DNA of 64,000 nt. Origin: an uncultured Aquimarina sp. (GTDB lineage: Bacteria; Bacteroidota; Bacteroidia; Flavobacteriales; Flavobacteriaceae). The position numbers were made by a program, and so were the translations under genes. The stretch spans positions 1-64,000 of the forward strand of contig CANMMM010000006.1 in NCBI GenBank assembly GCA_947498935.1. Reading direction: 5' to 3'. The notes under the pieces are model-generated. The model was not told where the DNA came from, made no database searches, and saw only the letters and a program-made list of their open reading frames with translations. Positions 7,596 through 18,100 of the stretch are shown piece after piece. Numbering within the stretch: the first letter of the stretch is position 1; every line of letters starts with the position of its first letter.

Positions 7596-9649
7596 TAATT
7601 TTTTCTAAAAACAGAAAAATATTTATTCAAAATCGGAGTCAATATTTTTCTATCTACAGGTTTAGCGATAAAATCATCGCAGCCAGCAGCCAATGCTTTT
7701 TCTATATCTTCTTGTGTAGAGTAAGCGGTTTGTGCTACCACAGGTAGTTCAGGCCTAATTTTTTTAATTTCTTTAGTGGCGTCATATCCGTCCATAATAG
7801 GCATTTTGATATCCATTAGTACGATATCAATAGTATCATTTTCTTTACAGAGTGATACTGCTTCCTGCCCGTTACTAGCTCTATAAATTGTAAATTCATA
7901 GTCAACCATTTTTTCTAATACGGTCTTAAGTAATAAGAAGTTGATATTACCATCTTCGGCGATTAATACGATATGCTTTTTTGTTTTCTTATCTTTCTCA
8001 ATATATGTAGTAGTTTCTTGTTGCATAGGGTGATATGGAATCTGTATGGTAAAAGAAGAGCCTTTATTTTCTTGGCTAGAAAAAGATACTTTACCACTCA
8101 TTAAGTCTATATTTTTTTTGGCAATAGCTAACCCTAATCCTAGTCCTCCAAAGTTTTTTGATATTTCTTTTTCTGATTGCGAAAAATTCTGAAATATTTT
8201 TTCCTGATCCTTAGGTTTGATACCAATACCTGTGTCTGTAATCATGATTACTATGTAGGAGTCTTCGATATAGGAAGTTATAGTTATAGTACCTTGATAT
8301 GTAAATTTAACACTATTATCGATAAAATTGTTTAAAATTCTAAGAAGCTTTGCTTGATCAGTGATGATATGTTTCTGAACATCAGTTATTTTATTGTTTA
8401 ACAGTAAGTCTAGCCCTTTTGCACTAGCTTTAAGGGTAAATAGCTCCACAATGTTTTGTAATAATTCCGAAATATTAGTAGCTATGGGTACTGTATCAAT
8501 GTTCGATGTTTCTAATTTAGAGATTTCTAAAATATCATCTACTGATGCGATTAATTCTTTACTACTATCAATAATAATTTGTGCATAGTCCTTTTTTTCT
8601 TGATTACTTAATGAATTATTTTTCAATAATTCAGAAAACCCAATGATTCCGTTCATAGGAGTTCTAATCTCATGTGAAATATTTTGTATAAAATTTGTTT
8701 TCACCTGGTTACTTTCTTCTGCGAGGTCTTTAGCGACTTGAAGTTCTCTAGTGCGTTGCTGTACTTTAAATTTTAGATAAAAGTTTAATAGCGCGATGAC
8801 AGCAATGATAGAAATACTGACTAAAAAGAATAACATCCAGAATTTAGGTCTTTTGTAAAAAGGTTTTACAATATCAAATAACCAATTGTCAAAGATGCGT
8901 TTTTTTTCGCCATATGTAATTCTATCGATTGTTTTATGTATGATATTATTTAGCGTATCATTAGATTTTGATACTGCTATACTAGGAGCATATTTTAAGG
9001 GTATATCATAGGTAATTTCTAATGTGTTTAATTGTTCTTGTCCAATTAGATAATGAGCCATTGCTTTGGTATCTATATATGCATCCGTAGTACCATTTTG
9101 TACACTTCGTAGGCATAAAATACTATTCTTGTATTTTATGATTTTTATATGAGGATACTTTTCTGTAATGCGATCGTAAAAAGAATACCCTTCTACCATG
9201 GCAATCGTTTGGTTTTTAAATTTGTGTAGAGAAGTAGGGATCTCGTTATCTTTTCTAGAAACTACTACCAAACTAGATTGAAAAAGCTTGGAATGAAATT
9301 TCATGAATTGAAGTCGCTGAGTGGTTTCCTCCATTTCTAGTACCATATCTATACGCTCAGCTTTGGCATCTTTAAGTAATAATTGCCAATCGATGTATTG
9401 TTTTTTCTTGAATGTATAGCAAAGCTTTTTTTCGATAAGTGTTAAGTAATCAGGTAAAATACCATTGATACTGTCATTTTTAGTTAAGAATTGATAAGGA
9501 GGGTAATACGGATACACAGCTATTTTAATACTGTCTTGCTGAGCTAGCCAATTTTTTTCAGCTTGTGTTAGTTGATTACTATCACAACTCATACATAAGA
9601 AAAGCAGCAGTAATAAGTAATAAGGAATATGACGGAGTGTTTGATACAT
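7595..9649 (-). CDS. Lipoprotein-type hybrid histidine kinase with periplasmic solute-binding sensor
   Basis: 684 residues: signal peptide ending in 'FLCMSC' (Cys22), then an SBP_bac_3-like sensor (about 30-265; 'DSIKIAVYPYYPPYQFL'), a transmembrane helix (about 270-292), HisKA with an intact H-box SHEIRTP (His326), HATPase_c with 'NNFIDNSVKFT', 'DTGIGI', 'GLGLGLAIAKK', and a receiver domain with Asp in 'DIVLMDIKMP' (near residue 613) and Lys in 'FIAKPVD'. It should autophosphorylate and relay to its own receiver. No output regulator is encoded nearby, so a separate phosphotransfer protein is implied. The ligand is probably an amino acid or similar small solute (family inference). Second gene of the operon 11735-6780. 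Confidence 0.9.
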   Translation of the reverse strand: MYQTLRHIPYYLLLLLFLCMSCDSNQLTQAEKNWLAQQDSIKIAVYPYYPPYQFLTKNDSINGILPDYLTLIEKKLCYTFKKKQYIDWQLLLKDAKAERIDMVLEMEETTQRLQFMKFHSKLFQSSLVVVSRKDNEIPTSLHKFKNQTIAMVEGYSFYDRITEKYPHIKIIKYKNSILCLRSVQNGTTDAYIDTKAMAHYLIGQEQLNTLEITYDIPLKYAPSIAVSKSNDTLNNIIHKTIDRITYGEKKRIFDNWLFDIVKPFYKRPKFWMLFFLVSISIIAVIALLNFYLKFKVQQRTRELQVAKDLAEESNQVKTNFIQNISHEIRTPMNGIIGFSELLKNNSLSNQEKKDYAQIIIDSSKELIASVDDILEISKLETSNIDTVPIATNISELLQNIVELFTLKASAKGLDLLLNNKITDVQKHIITDQAKLLRILNNFIDNSVKFTYQGTITITSYIEDSYIVIMITDTGIGIKPKDQEKIFQNFSQSEKEISKNFGGLGLGLAIAKKNIDLMSGKVSFSSQENKGSSFTIQIPYHPMQQETTTYIEKDKKTKKHIVLIAEDGNINFLLLKTVLEKMVDYEFTIYRASNGQEAVSLCKENDTIDIVLMDIKMPIMDGYDATKEIKKIRPELPVVAQTAYSTQEDIEKALAAGCDDFIAKPVDRKILTPILNKYFSVFRKN

Positions 9650-9671
9650 TGTGTGAAAAAAGTTTGTGCTG

Positions 9672-11735
9672 CTAGTTGTTTTTAAATACTCTAAAATGTT
9701 TTTTGAGCATCGGAAATAGTATTTTTTTGTCTACAGGTTTGGAAATAAAATCATCGCATCCTGCATCTAATGCTTTTTGGATATCTTCTTCGACAGAATA
9801 GGCTGTTTGTGCTATTACAGGAAGGTCAGGTCTCATTTTTTTGATATATTTAGTGGCATCATATCCATTCATGATAGGCATCTTAATATCCATCAACACT
9901 AAATCTATATTTTTATTCTCGCTACAGATCGTTACTGCTTCCTTACCATTAATAGCTCTATAAATAATGAATTCATATTGATTCATTTTAGATAATATTG
10001 TTTTTAAAAATAAGAAATTCGTTTCGCCATCTTCTGCGATCAGAATGATATGTTTTTCTTTTTTGATTGTTATTTTTTCAGCTCTATTAATCACTGTAGT
10101 ATTTTGTTTAATAGGAGTGTAAGGAATTTTAATGATAAAATTACTTCCTTCGTTTTGCGAACTATCTAATTGAATGTGTCCTCCTAAAAAATCTGCATTT
10201 TTTTTAGCGATGATTAACCCTAATCCAAGCCCTTTTAATTCCTTAGTGGTAGAAATACTTTGCTTAGAGAAACTTTCATTGATTAATTGTGTTTTTTCTG
10301 CACTTATTCCGATGCCTGTATCTTGTACAGCAATTGTTAGAATCTGTTCAATAATTTCATAGGTGATGGTAATACTCCCTTGTAGTGTAAATTTAATCGC
10401 ATTATCTATAATTGCATGCAAAATTTTATTCAGTTTTGGTCGATCCGTAAGAATGTAATTAGAATGATCTCCCAACTTATTTTCTACAGTTAATAAAATA
10501 CCTCTTTCCTGTGTTTGAATCTGATAAAAAGCATGTAATGTGTCTAATAATTTAGAGATATTCACTTCCCCTAATTTCAGCGTAAAGCGATTGCTTTGTA
10601 ATTTTGATAACTCTAGAATATTATCAATGATTGAAATCAGTGTTTTACTACTAGAAATAATCATTTGTGTATATTTTGTGCGATCTTCTGTAGATAGTGT
10701 ATTATCTTCTAATAATTCAGAAAGTGCAATAATACCACTCATAGGGGTTCGTATTTCTTGAGGAATATTATTGATAAAACTCGTTTTTAATTTCGTGCTC
10801 TCATCTGCAACTTCTTTAGCAATCTGTAATTCCTCTGTTTTTTGCTTGATTTTGAATTTTAAATATGTATTTGAAGCTACAATTAATAAAAATAATGAAG
10901 AAGTAATGATTGCTACGATGACCCAAAACTTTATGGATTTATAAAAAGGAACAATGCTATTAAAATACCAGTTTTCTAAGATTGCTTTTTTATCATTCTT
11001 GTTGATGTCTTTTACGACCTTACTAATAATACTATTAAATATTGGTGTGTGTTTTTTTGTAGCTACACTAGGTCTGTAAACTAAGGGAGTTTCGCCATTG
11101 ATCATTAAATTTTCTAATTTATGATATTGTATATAATAATTAGCCATAGCCTTACTACCTACATATGCGTCAAATTTCCCTGCATTTAATAATTCTAATG
11201 CTGCAATTTCATTAAAAGCAGTATGTATATCTAAAGAGGGATTTAAATAGCTTAGTTCTTCAACAATTGAGAATCCTTTAGGGAGGATGAGTTTTTTGTG
11301 AACCAGATCCTCTATAGTTAATTGTTCAACGACATCCTTACGCGTTACGATAACATGTTGAGACTCTAAAAGGGGATCAAAAAAATCAAAATATTTACTG
11401 CGATAGGGAGTAGATTGGATTTCTAGTACGAGATCGATTTTATTTTTTTTGGCATCTGATAATAATTGTGACCAATCTTCATAATGTACCCGCTTAAATT
11501 TATAATCAATTTTCCGTTCTATATATTCTAGATAATCAATAAAGATACCATTGATTTCATTTTTTTCATTGATAAATTGAAAAGGAGGGTAGTAAGGGTA
11601 CAGCGCAACATTTATAGTGTCTTGATCAGTAAGCCATTGTTTTTCTTCAGTAGTTAAAAGTTCTGACTTGGAGCAAGATATAATACTAAATATAGTAAAA
11701 CATAAAAAAAATGAGTAGGATATGTGTCTTATCAT
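9672..11735 (-). CDS. Paralogous hybrid histidine kinase lacking the phospho-acceptor histidine
   Basis: 687 residues from the start at 11735 (MIRHISYSFFLCF..IISC lipobox); an ATG 12 codons upstream is less likely. The domain order matches the next gene: SBP_bac_3-like sensor, one membrane helix, HisKA, HATPase_c and receiver. The H-box reads IPQEIRTP: codon CAA (plus-strand bases 10758-10760) puts Gln at residue 326, where the paralogue has His326. The ATP-binding boxes ('HAIIDNAIKFT', 'DTGIGIS', 'GLGLGLIIAKK') and the receiver Asp ('DLVLMDIKMP') look intact. It may bind ATP and sense, but cannot be phosphorylated on the usual residue. It lies 22 bp before the intact paralogue, so co-expression and heterodimer control are plausible. 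Confidence 0.88.
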   Translation of the reverse strand: MIRHISYSFFLCFTIFSIISCSKSELLTTEEKQWLTDQDTINVALYPYYPPFQFINEKNEINGIFIDYLEYIERKIDYKFKRVHYEDWSQLLSDAKKNKIDLVLEIQSTPYRSKYFDFFDPLLESQHVIVTRKDVVEQLTIEDLVHKKLILPKGFSIVEELSYLNPSLDIHTAFNEIAALELLNAGKFDAYVGSKAMANYYIQYHKLENLMINGETPLVYRPSVATKKHTPIFNSIISKVVKDINKNDKKAILENWYFNSIVPFYKSIKFWVIVAIITSSLFLLIVASNTYLKFKIKQKTEELQIAKEVADESTKLKTSFINNIPQEIRTPMSGIIALSELLEDNTLSTEDRTKYTQMIISSSKTLISIIDNILELSKLQSNRFTLKLGEVNISKLLDTLHAFYQIQTQERGILLTVENKLGDHSNYILTDRPKLNKILHAIIDNAIKFTLQGSITITYEIIEQILTIAVQDTGIGISAEKTQLINESFSKQSISTTKELKGLGLGLIIAKKNADFLGGHIQLDSSQNEGSNFIIKIPYTPIKQNTTVINRAEKITIKKEKHIILIAEDGETNFLFLKTILSKMNQYEFIIYRAINGKEAVTICSENKNIDLVLMDIKMPIMNGYDATKYIKKMRPDLPVIAQTAYSVEEDIQKALDAGCDDFISKPVDKKILFPMLKKHFRVFKNN

Positions 11736-11988
11736 AAATATTTTAATTTCTCGATACCTACTTTTTTTCATTTATAAATATACTATTATTCTGTAGGTTA
11801 TAAAAACTAGATGCCTTAAATTACTTGTAATCTACAGCTTTTTTGAAGAAATAAATAGGGAATAAACAGTTCTACTTTATTTTACAATTGGTAGCATCCC
11901 TTTGATGACTTTATAAAATGAAGCCACTGAGCGTGTTTTACATACTGGTATTGACCCTCCAAAGCCCCTAGAAAATCAGTAGACGTGT

Positions 11989-13068
11989 TTATAAAGAAGT
12001 AAGTAAAACTTCTCTAACTGTGTTTTTTATAGACATATTAGTACATGCTGTATCCAAAGCAGCTAATTTTTTTGAATGTTTAATTGTGTGAATAGGTTTG
12101 GTGTTATTTTTTATAGCCCATTTTAGTATAGTTATTCCTTTTTTTAATTGATTTTTTGAAGCATTTTGTTGACTTAGCTTAGTAATAGCGCCAATAATAT
12201 GTTCAATCAAGTACTCTTTAGAGATCTCATCTTTTTCATTAATATCTACTCCATATGCAATTAATTTTTTGAGCACACTAAGATTTAGGTTATAAGCAGC
12301 ACTTTTTATACAGCCTGTGGTATCCACAGGTTTGTGAGACAATATATAATCCACCAGTATTTCATTATTGTAAGCACAAGCAGTTTGTAGAAAGCTCATA
12401 TCAGTATAACTAGTACGAGTTTCCGTAGCAATATCACCTTCTTCAAAATGAGCAATAAATTGCTGATTAAAGCTGCGTTCAATCAATAAATAATAATACG
12501 CATTATTAGCGGCTTCTTGAGATGGTTTTAGATTATAAATATGATGGGGCGTATACTGTTTTGGAATAGCGTCAGATGTAGCAACGATCGTATTAGAAGT
12601 CGTATTTTGCATATGAGCTAGCAGCTGATTAGGAGTAGCTATATACAATACCTCTTGCTTATGTAAATAGCAGGCAATTCCCTGATTTGCATCCCACGAG
12701 CAACTACCTAAATAACCTATATGCGCAATTTTATTTTGCAGAGTAGTGCTAATAACTATAGCATTTATTTTTATATGCTTTTTTACAGCTGCGATCGTAT
12801 TTAGTTCAGGCAATAGCCTGTCATACATTTCGCAGAGCTGTGCTTTTCTATTGATCATGTAATGACAAATAGCGTTATAAATAGCCTCTTGGTTATTAAT
12901 TAGATAGCTTACGGCTTGTATCTGTGCTTTACTAGGCGTGTAGCTGTCAGATAGTTGATCGATGAATCGTATGACGATTTCTTTTCTGGGATGAAATTCA
13001 GAGAAGTGATAATCCGTCTCCCAGCAACCGTCCCATTCGTATTGCTTTTTTCGTTTGAAAAAAATCAT
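11989..13068 (-). CDS. Hypothetical protein with C-terminal ankyrin-like repeats
   Basis: 359 residues, no signal peptide. The N-terminal part (1-70) has Trp/Tyr-rich sequence and 'PSKAQIQAVSYLINNQEAI', a helix pattern seen in small Bacteroidota proteins of the DUF6985 type (weak resemblance). The C-terminal part (about 215-285) shows ankyrin-like helix pairs: 'TDMSFLQTACAYNNEILVDYIL' type followed by 'SVLKKLIAYGVDINEKD'. Ankyrin repeats bind proteins; the partner is unknown. It is separated by over 200 bp on either side, so probably monocistronic. Immunity or toxin-related ankyrin proteins exist, but no toxin gene adjoins it. Confidence 0.65.
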   Translation of the reverse strand: MIFFKRKKQYEWDGCWETDYHFSEFHPRKEIVIRFIDQLSDSYTPSKAQIQAVSYLINNQEAIYNAICHYMINRKAQLCEMYDRLLPELNTIAAVKKHIKINAIVISTTLQNKIAHIGYLGSCSWDANQGIACYLHKQEVLYIATPNQLLAHMQNTTSNTIVATSDAIPKQYTPHHIYNLKPSQEAANNAYYYLLIERSFNQQFIAHFEEGDIATETRTSYTDMSFLQTACAYNNEILVDYILSHKPVDTTGCIKSAAYNLNLSVLKKLIAYGVDINEKDEISKEYLIEHIIGAITKLSQQNASKNQLKKGITILKWAIKNNTKPIHTIKHSKKLAALDTACTNMSIKNTVREVLLTSL

Positions 13069-13307
13069 ATCACTTTGGGGTTTTAATGAGTATTGAGATC
13101 GCGAAGTGTAGTTGTTTCTTTTTTAGTCAAAGAAAATACACTATAGCTTATTTTTTAGTGATGCGATTACATAACTAGCCTTTTCTGAAATTATTTTAGT
13201 CAATAGTAAAAAAAGCACGTATTACACCTATTCAGTGGGGAATCAAGCAGATTAATTTTGTGAATTTTACTACAGGCGACACACTAGTTAATGGCTATAC
13301 TAAAGAG

Positions 13308-14012
13308 TTATGTGTTTAGTAAAGCAATACTATGCACTGCTACAATGGCAGCAGTTTCAGTACGCAAACGATTTGTACCTAATGTAATCGCACGATAATT
13401 AGCAGCAATAGATTGATTGATCTCATTAGTAGAAAAATCTCCCTCAGGTCCAATTAATATTGTATACTGTTGTTCAGGGAGTATAACTTCTTGTAGCTGT
13501 TGTTTGTTTGTAGTTTCACAATGTGCTATAAAGAGTTGCCCTGCTACAGGTTGGTTTATAAAATCATTAAAAGTCATTGCAGGGTTTAAAGTAGGTAAAT
13601 AGCACTGTAGTGATTGTTTCATTGCGCTCTGTACGATACGCTCAAAACGTTCTAACTTTATCACCTTACGTTCACTATGATCACAAATGATCGGAGTAAT
13701 CTCATCGATACCTATTTCTGTAGCTTTTTCTAGAAACCATTCAAATCGATCATTCATTTTTGTAGGCGCTACAGCGATATGTAATCGGTATTTTTTAGCA
13801 GCTTGTACTGTCTGATGACTAATTTGGATACTACATTTATTAGGATTAGCAAGTATAATAGTAGCATCGTATAATGTACCGCGTCCATCTGTAATATGTA
13901 TGGTGTCGCCTTCTTTTTTTCTAAGTACTTTAGTAATATGCTTACTTTCTTCTTTAGAAAACACAAACGTAGTAGCGATATCTGTAATTTTGCTGCTGTA
14001 AAATAGTTGCAT
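13308..14012 (-). CDS. rsmE: 16S rRNA (uracil1498-N3)-methyltransferase RsmE
   Basis: 234 residues, the usual length. N-terminal PUA-like part 'HITKVLRKKEGDTIHITDGRG', then the SPOUT methyltransferase core with 'KMNDRFEWFLEKATEIGIDEITPI' type, 'RSERK'-like 'HSERKVIKLERFERIV', 'AMKQS', and the SAM-binding knot 'LIGPEGDFS..EI' with 'LGTNRLRTETAAIVA'. It methylates N3 of U1498 in 16S rRNA. It lies 43 bp downstream of tsaD on the same strand, probably one operon. Confidence 0.95.
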   Translation of the reverse strand: MQLFYSSKITDIATTFVFSKEESKHITKVLRKKEGDTIHITDGRGTLYDATIILANPNKCSIQISHQTVQAAKKYRLHIAVAPTKMNDRFEWFLEKATEIGIDEITPIICDHSERKVIKLERFERIVQSAMKQSLQCYLPTLNPAMTFNDFINQPVAGQLFIAHCETTNKQQLQEVILPEQQYTILIGPEGDFSTNEINQSIAANYRAITLGTNRLRTETAAIVAVHSIALLNT

Positions 14013-14055
14013 AGTAATGGGAGTATAGTTTAGAGACGGTTATTAGTAAGTGGTA

Positions 14056-15078
14056 TTAGAGATCGATTCTGGCTTTGGCAACAACACTCATATCTGTAAA
14101 ATCATTTTTACAGTATTTTAGATACCCTACGATAGCTATCATGGCTGCATTATCTGTGGTGTATTCGAATTTAGGGATATACGTTTTCCATCCAAATTTG
14201 TATTCACCTTCTTTTAGTGCTGTTCGTATTCCAGAGTTAGCAGATACACCACCTCCAATAGCGATGCGATTAATTCCTGTTTGTTTTACTGCTTTTTTTA
14301 ATTTATCAACTAGTATATTGACGATCGTATATTGTATAGAAGCACAAATATCATCTCGATTTTCTTGGATAAAATTTGAGTTTTCTTTGACTTGTTTTTG
14401 GATAAAATAAAGTACAGCCGTTTTAAGGCCACTAAAGCTAAAGTTCAATCTATCAACTCTAGGTTTTGTAAAAGGAAAAGCCTTAGGATTTCCTTCTTTT
14501 GCATAGGCATCGATTAAGGGGCCACCAGGATAAGGGAATCCAAGAATTTTAGCACTTTTGTCAAATGCTTCACCCACAGCATCATCAATCGTTTCGCCAA
14601 TAACCTCCATATCGAAATAGTCATTGACTTGTACGATTTGTGTATGTCCTCCACTGATAGTCATTGCTAGAAATGGAAACGTAGGTTTTTCATACCCCTC
14701 TTCTTCTATAAAATGTGCTAGAATATGTGCTTGCATATGATGCACATCGATCAGAGGAATCCCAAGCCCTAATGCTAGTGATTTAGCAAATGAAGTACCC
14801 ACTAACAATGATCCCATTAGCCCGGGACCTCTAGTAAAGGCAATAGCACTCAGTTGTTCTTTGGTAATACCAGCTTGTTGTATTGCCTGATCAATTACAG
14901 GAACGATATTCTGTTGGTGTGCTCTAGAAGCCAATTCAGGTACTACACCACCGTATTGTTCGTGTACTTTTTGCGATGCTACCACATTAGAAAGTACGTT
15001 GCCATTAAGTAGTACCGAAGCAGAAGTATCATCACATGAAGATTCAATACCTAATATATATACATTTTGTGAGCTCAT
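14056..15078 (-). CDS. tsaD: tRNA N6-adenosine threonylcarbamoyltransferase TsaD
   Basis: 340 residues, standard length. Starts 'ILGIESSCDDTSASV'; the metal-binding H-x-x-x-H is in 'HHMQAHILAH'; the nucleotide-binding parts include 'TISGGHTQIV', 'YPGGPLID', 'NFSFSGLKTAV' and 'IAIGGGVSAN'. It transfers threonylcarbamoyl from TC-AMP to A37 of ANN-decoding tRNAs with TsaB and TsaE. First gene of a tsaD-rsmE unit, divergent from tamB across 81 bp. Confidence 0.97.
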   Translation of the reverse strand: MSSQNVYILGIESSCDDTSASVLLNGNVLSNVVASQKVHEQYGGVVPELASRAHQQNIVPVIDQAIQQAGITKEQLSAIAFTRGPGLMGSLLVGTSFAKSLALGLGIPLIDVHHMQAHILAHFIEEEGYEKPTFPFLAMTISGGHTQIVQVNDYFDMEVIGETIDDAVGEAFDKSAKILGFPYPGGPLIDAYAKEGNPKAFPFTKPRVDRLNFSFSGLKTAVLYFIQKQVKENSNFIQENRDDICASIQYTIVNILVDKLKKAVKQTGINRIAIGGGVSANSGIRTALKEGEYKFGWKTYIPKFEYTTDNAAMIAIVGYLKYCKNDFTDMSVVAKARIDL

Positions 15079-15116
15079 TATGAGGAAAAGGGCATAGAAA
15101 TTGTTAATATTGTCAA

Positions 15117-15124
15117 CAAAGTTA
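15117..15124 (-). promoter_or_regulatory. Candidate minus-7 box for tsaD-rsmE
   Basis: On the minus strand this reads TAACTTTG, matching the Bacteroidota TAnnTTTG box, about 39 bp before the tsaD ATG. A TTTG (plus-strand CAAA at 15141-15144) lies 16 bp upstream, slightly closer than the usual 17-23. Confidence 0.45.
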
Positions 15125-15159
15125 AAACAATAATACGTATCAAAAAATTCTGGAAAATA

Positions 15160-18100
15160 TTGAAAAGGATTTTCTTTTCACTAATAGTACTATTCCTACT
15201 ATTGGTTTTACTATTTTCTGTCCCTTCTATACAAACATATTTTGGTAAAAAAGCAACTGACTACCTGAATGATACCTACGGGGTAGCTATAAAAGTTGGT
15301 AAAATAGGGCTTAGATATTCTGGGGCTATTGATATCAAAGAAGTATTAATTAAAGATCATCATCAAGATACATTAATCTATGCTGGTAGTATAGCGACTT
15401 CCATTCTTAATCTTACAAAGCTTTCTAAAGGGCAACCCGAATTTGGAGCAGTAGCAGTGGACTCATTGCTCATGAAAATGAAGCTATATAAAGGCGAATC
15501 GAGTGATAACCTCATGACATTCGTTCACAAATTCGATAGTAAACCTCCTAAAAAAACTACGAAGAAATTTAAGCTTACTACTGATAAGATTACGATGCAA
15601 AATAGTTTTTTTAGTTATACAGATGAAAACTTTACTACTCCAGAATTAGTTACACTAAGTGATATAGCATTAGAAGCATCTTATCTAATTGTAGACGGAC
15701 CAGAAGTGTACATTCATACAGAATCGTTAGCTTTAAATGAAGGTAGGGGATTGGTCGTAAAAGAGCTACAAACAGACTTTTCATATACACCTACAGCCAT
15801 GTATTTTAAAAAGATGAAGATGAAAACACCTGATTCTAAAGTAGAAGGCGCGATTACATTTTCATACGATAATGGAAGTCTAGTAGATTTTGTAAATAAG
15901 GTACAGGTCAATGCAGATTTCGAAAAAGCAAAAATCTCTACCAATGATTTGATTCCTTTTTACAATAAATTTGGACGTAATCAACATGTATATCTCACGA
16001 AAACTAATTTAAAAGGAACATTAAATAACTTTTATTTAAAAGATGCTAAATTACGTGGACTCGATCGTTCCGAAATAGAAGGAGATATTCGTATAAAGAA
16101 TGCGGTTACCAATCGTTCTAAATTTAAGTTAGAAGGAAACTTTAAAAACTTAACCACTAATTACTATGATTTGATCAATCTGTTACCTAGGTTGTTAGGT
16201 AATACATTGCCTAAACAATTGTATCAATTTGGTAATGTCAAGGCACAAGGAAATGCTATCATTACTACGAATATGGTGGATGTAGATGTAGAGCTGTTTT
16301 CTCAATTAGGTACTGTCAAAGCGTTTGTGTTATTGGGTACCTTAAACGATCAGGCAAAAGCAACTTATAACGGAAATATTATATCCAATAATTTCAATTT
16401 AGGTCAACTATTGGATAAAAAGCTACTGGGTACTGCTGCTTTTAATATAGATGTAGACGGGAGTGGATTTACTTTAGAAGATTTAAATACTAAGTTAGAA
16501 GGCGATATCAATCGTTTAGAATTTAAAGGCTATACCTATACCAATCTCAGTGTAGTTGGAAATCTAAAAGATCCAGTATTTAATGGGAAATTAGTTTCTA
16601 ATGATCCTAACATAAAATTTGTATTTAATGGGATCGCCGATATGTCTCAAGAAATAAATAACTATGATTTTACAGCCAATGTAGATCATATCGATTTACA
16701 AAAGCTACATATTTTTACCAGAGACAGTACATCTATATTTAATGGAGATGTATTTATGAATATGAAAGGAACAGGTATTAATGATGCAGTAGGAACCATA
16801 GCGTTTACCAAAACCCTATACAAAAATCAAAATGCCAGTTATTATTTCGATGATTTTGAGATCACCTCTAGTTTTGATGCCTCAAATATTCGAACCATTA
16901 CGATTAATAGTCCAGATATTATTGAGGGAGGCGTACGAGGTATTTTCAAGTTCGAAAATGTATTCGATTTATTTCGAAATTCTATCGGTAGTTTATACAC
17001 CAATTTCGAAGCCACAGAAATTACAGACGATAATTTTATGGAATTTAATTTTAATATCTATAATAAAATTGTTGATGTATTCTTTCCAGAAATAGAATTT
17101 GCACCCAATACATTTATTAGAGGAAGGGTAGAAAGCAATGATTCAGAATTTAAACTTACGTTTAGATCCCCAGAAATCAAAGCATTTGATAATCTGATGC
17201 GCAAAGTAGATATACAGGTAGATAATAAGAACCCATTATTTAATACCTATGTAGCAATTGATAGTATTAATTCCAAATACTATGATATTTCTAAATTTAG
17301 TTTGATCAATGTTACGCTAAAAGACACCTTATTTATGCGGTCAGAGTTTAAGGGAGGTGTAGCTAACCAAGATACTTACAACTTGGATTTATATCATACC
17401 ATAAATGAAGATAATAACTCCGTATTAGGTTTTAGAAAATCAGATTTTACCTTTAAAGGGTATACATGGGATATAAATCCAGATAAGGTAAAAAGTAACA
17501 ATAAAATTATCTTTGATACTAATTTTCAAAATATAGATATACGATCTATCATACTGGGACACCGAGACGAAGAAATTAGAGTATCAGGTATAGTAGAAGG
17601 CAAAGATCATAAAAATGTACGAGCCGTATTCAGAGATGTAGATTTAAATAAAATTACACCGGATATCGAAAACTTAAAATTAGGAGGTGTAGTAGACGGT
17701 GATATAACTCTTGTGCAACAAGAAGGCGTATATTTTCCGCGTTCTACTGTGATTATTAATGGGCTAACAGTTAACGAATCCACACTAGGTGAATTACGAC
17801 TTAATGCCGCAGGAAACGAGTCATTGACCCAGTATAAAATCAATACACGCCTAGTAAATGAAGCAAAAGTAAAAACACTCACCGCATTGGGAGTGATTGA
17901 TATTGGGCGTGCTAGTAAAGAAATGAATATCGATGTCAAGTTAGATCAGTTTGCCATTGATGGCTTTAGTGATTTAGGAGGGATTGTATTAAATGACCTT
18001 AGAGGACTCGTATCAGGTAACGCTAAGATTACAGGAAACTATGTAAACCCATCGATAGATGGAGAACTCACACTCAATCAAGCAGGGCTCACAATTCCTT

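Noticed and set aside
7595..11735. The two hybrid kinases as one gene split by a frameshift or duplicated by assembly error
   Set aside because: Each has its own signal peptide and complete domain set, and they differ throughout at the protein level.
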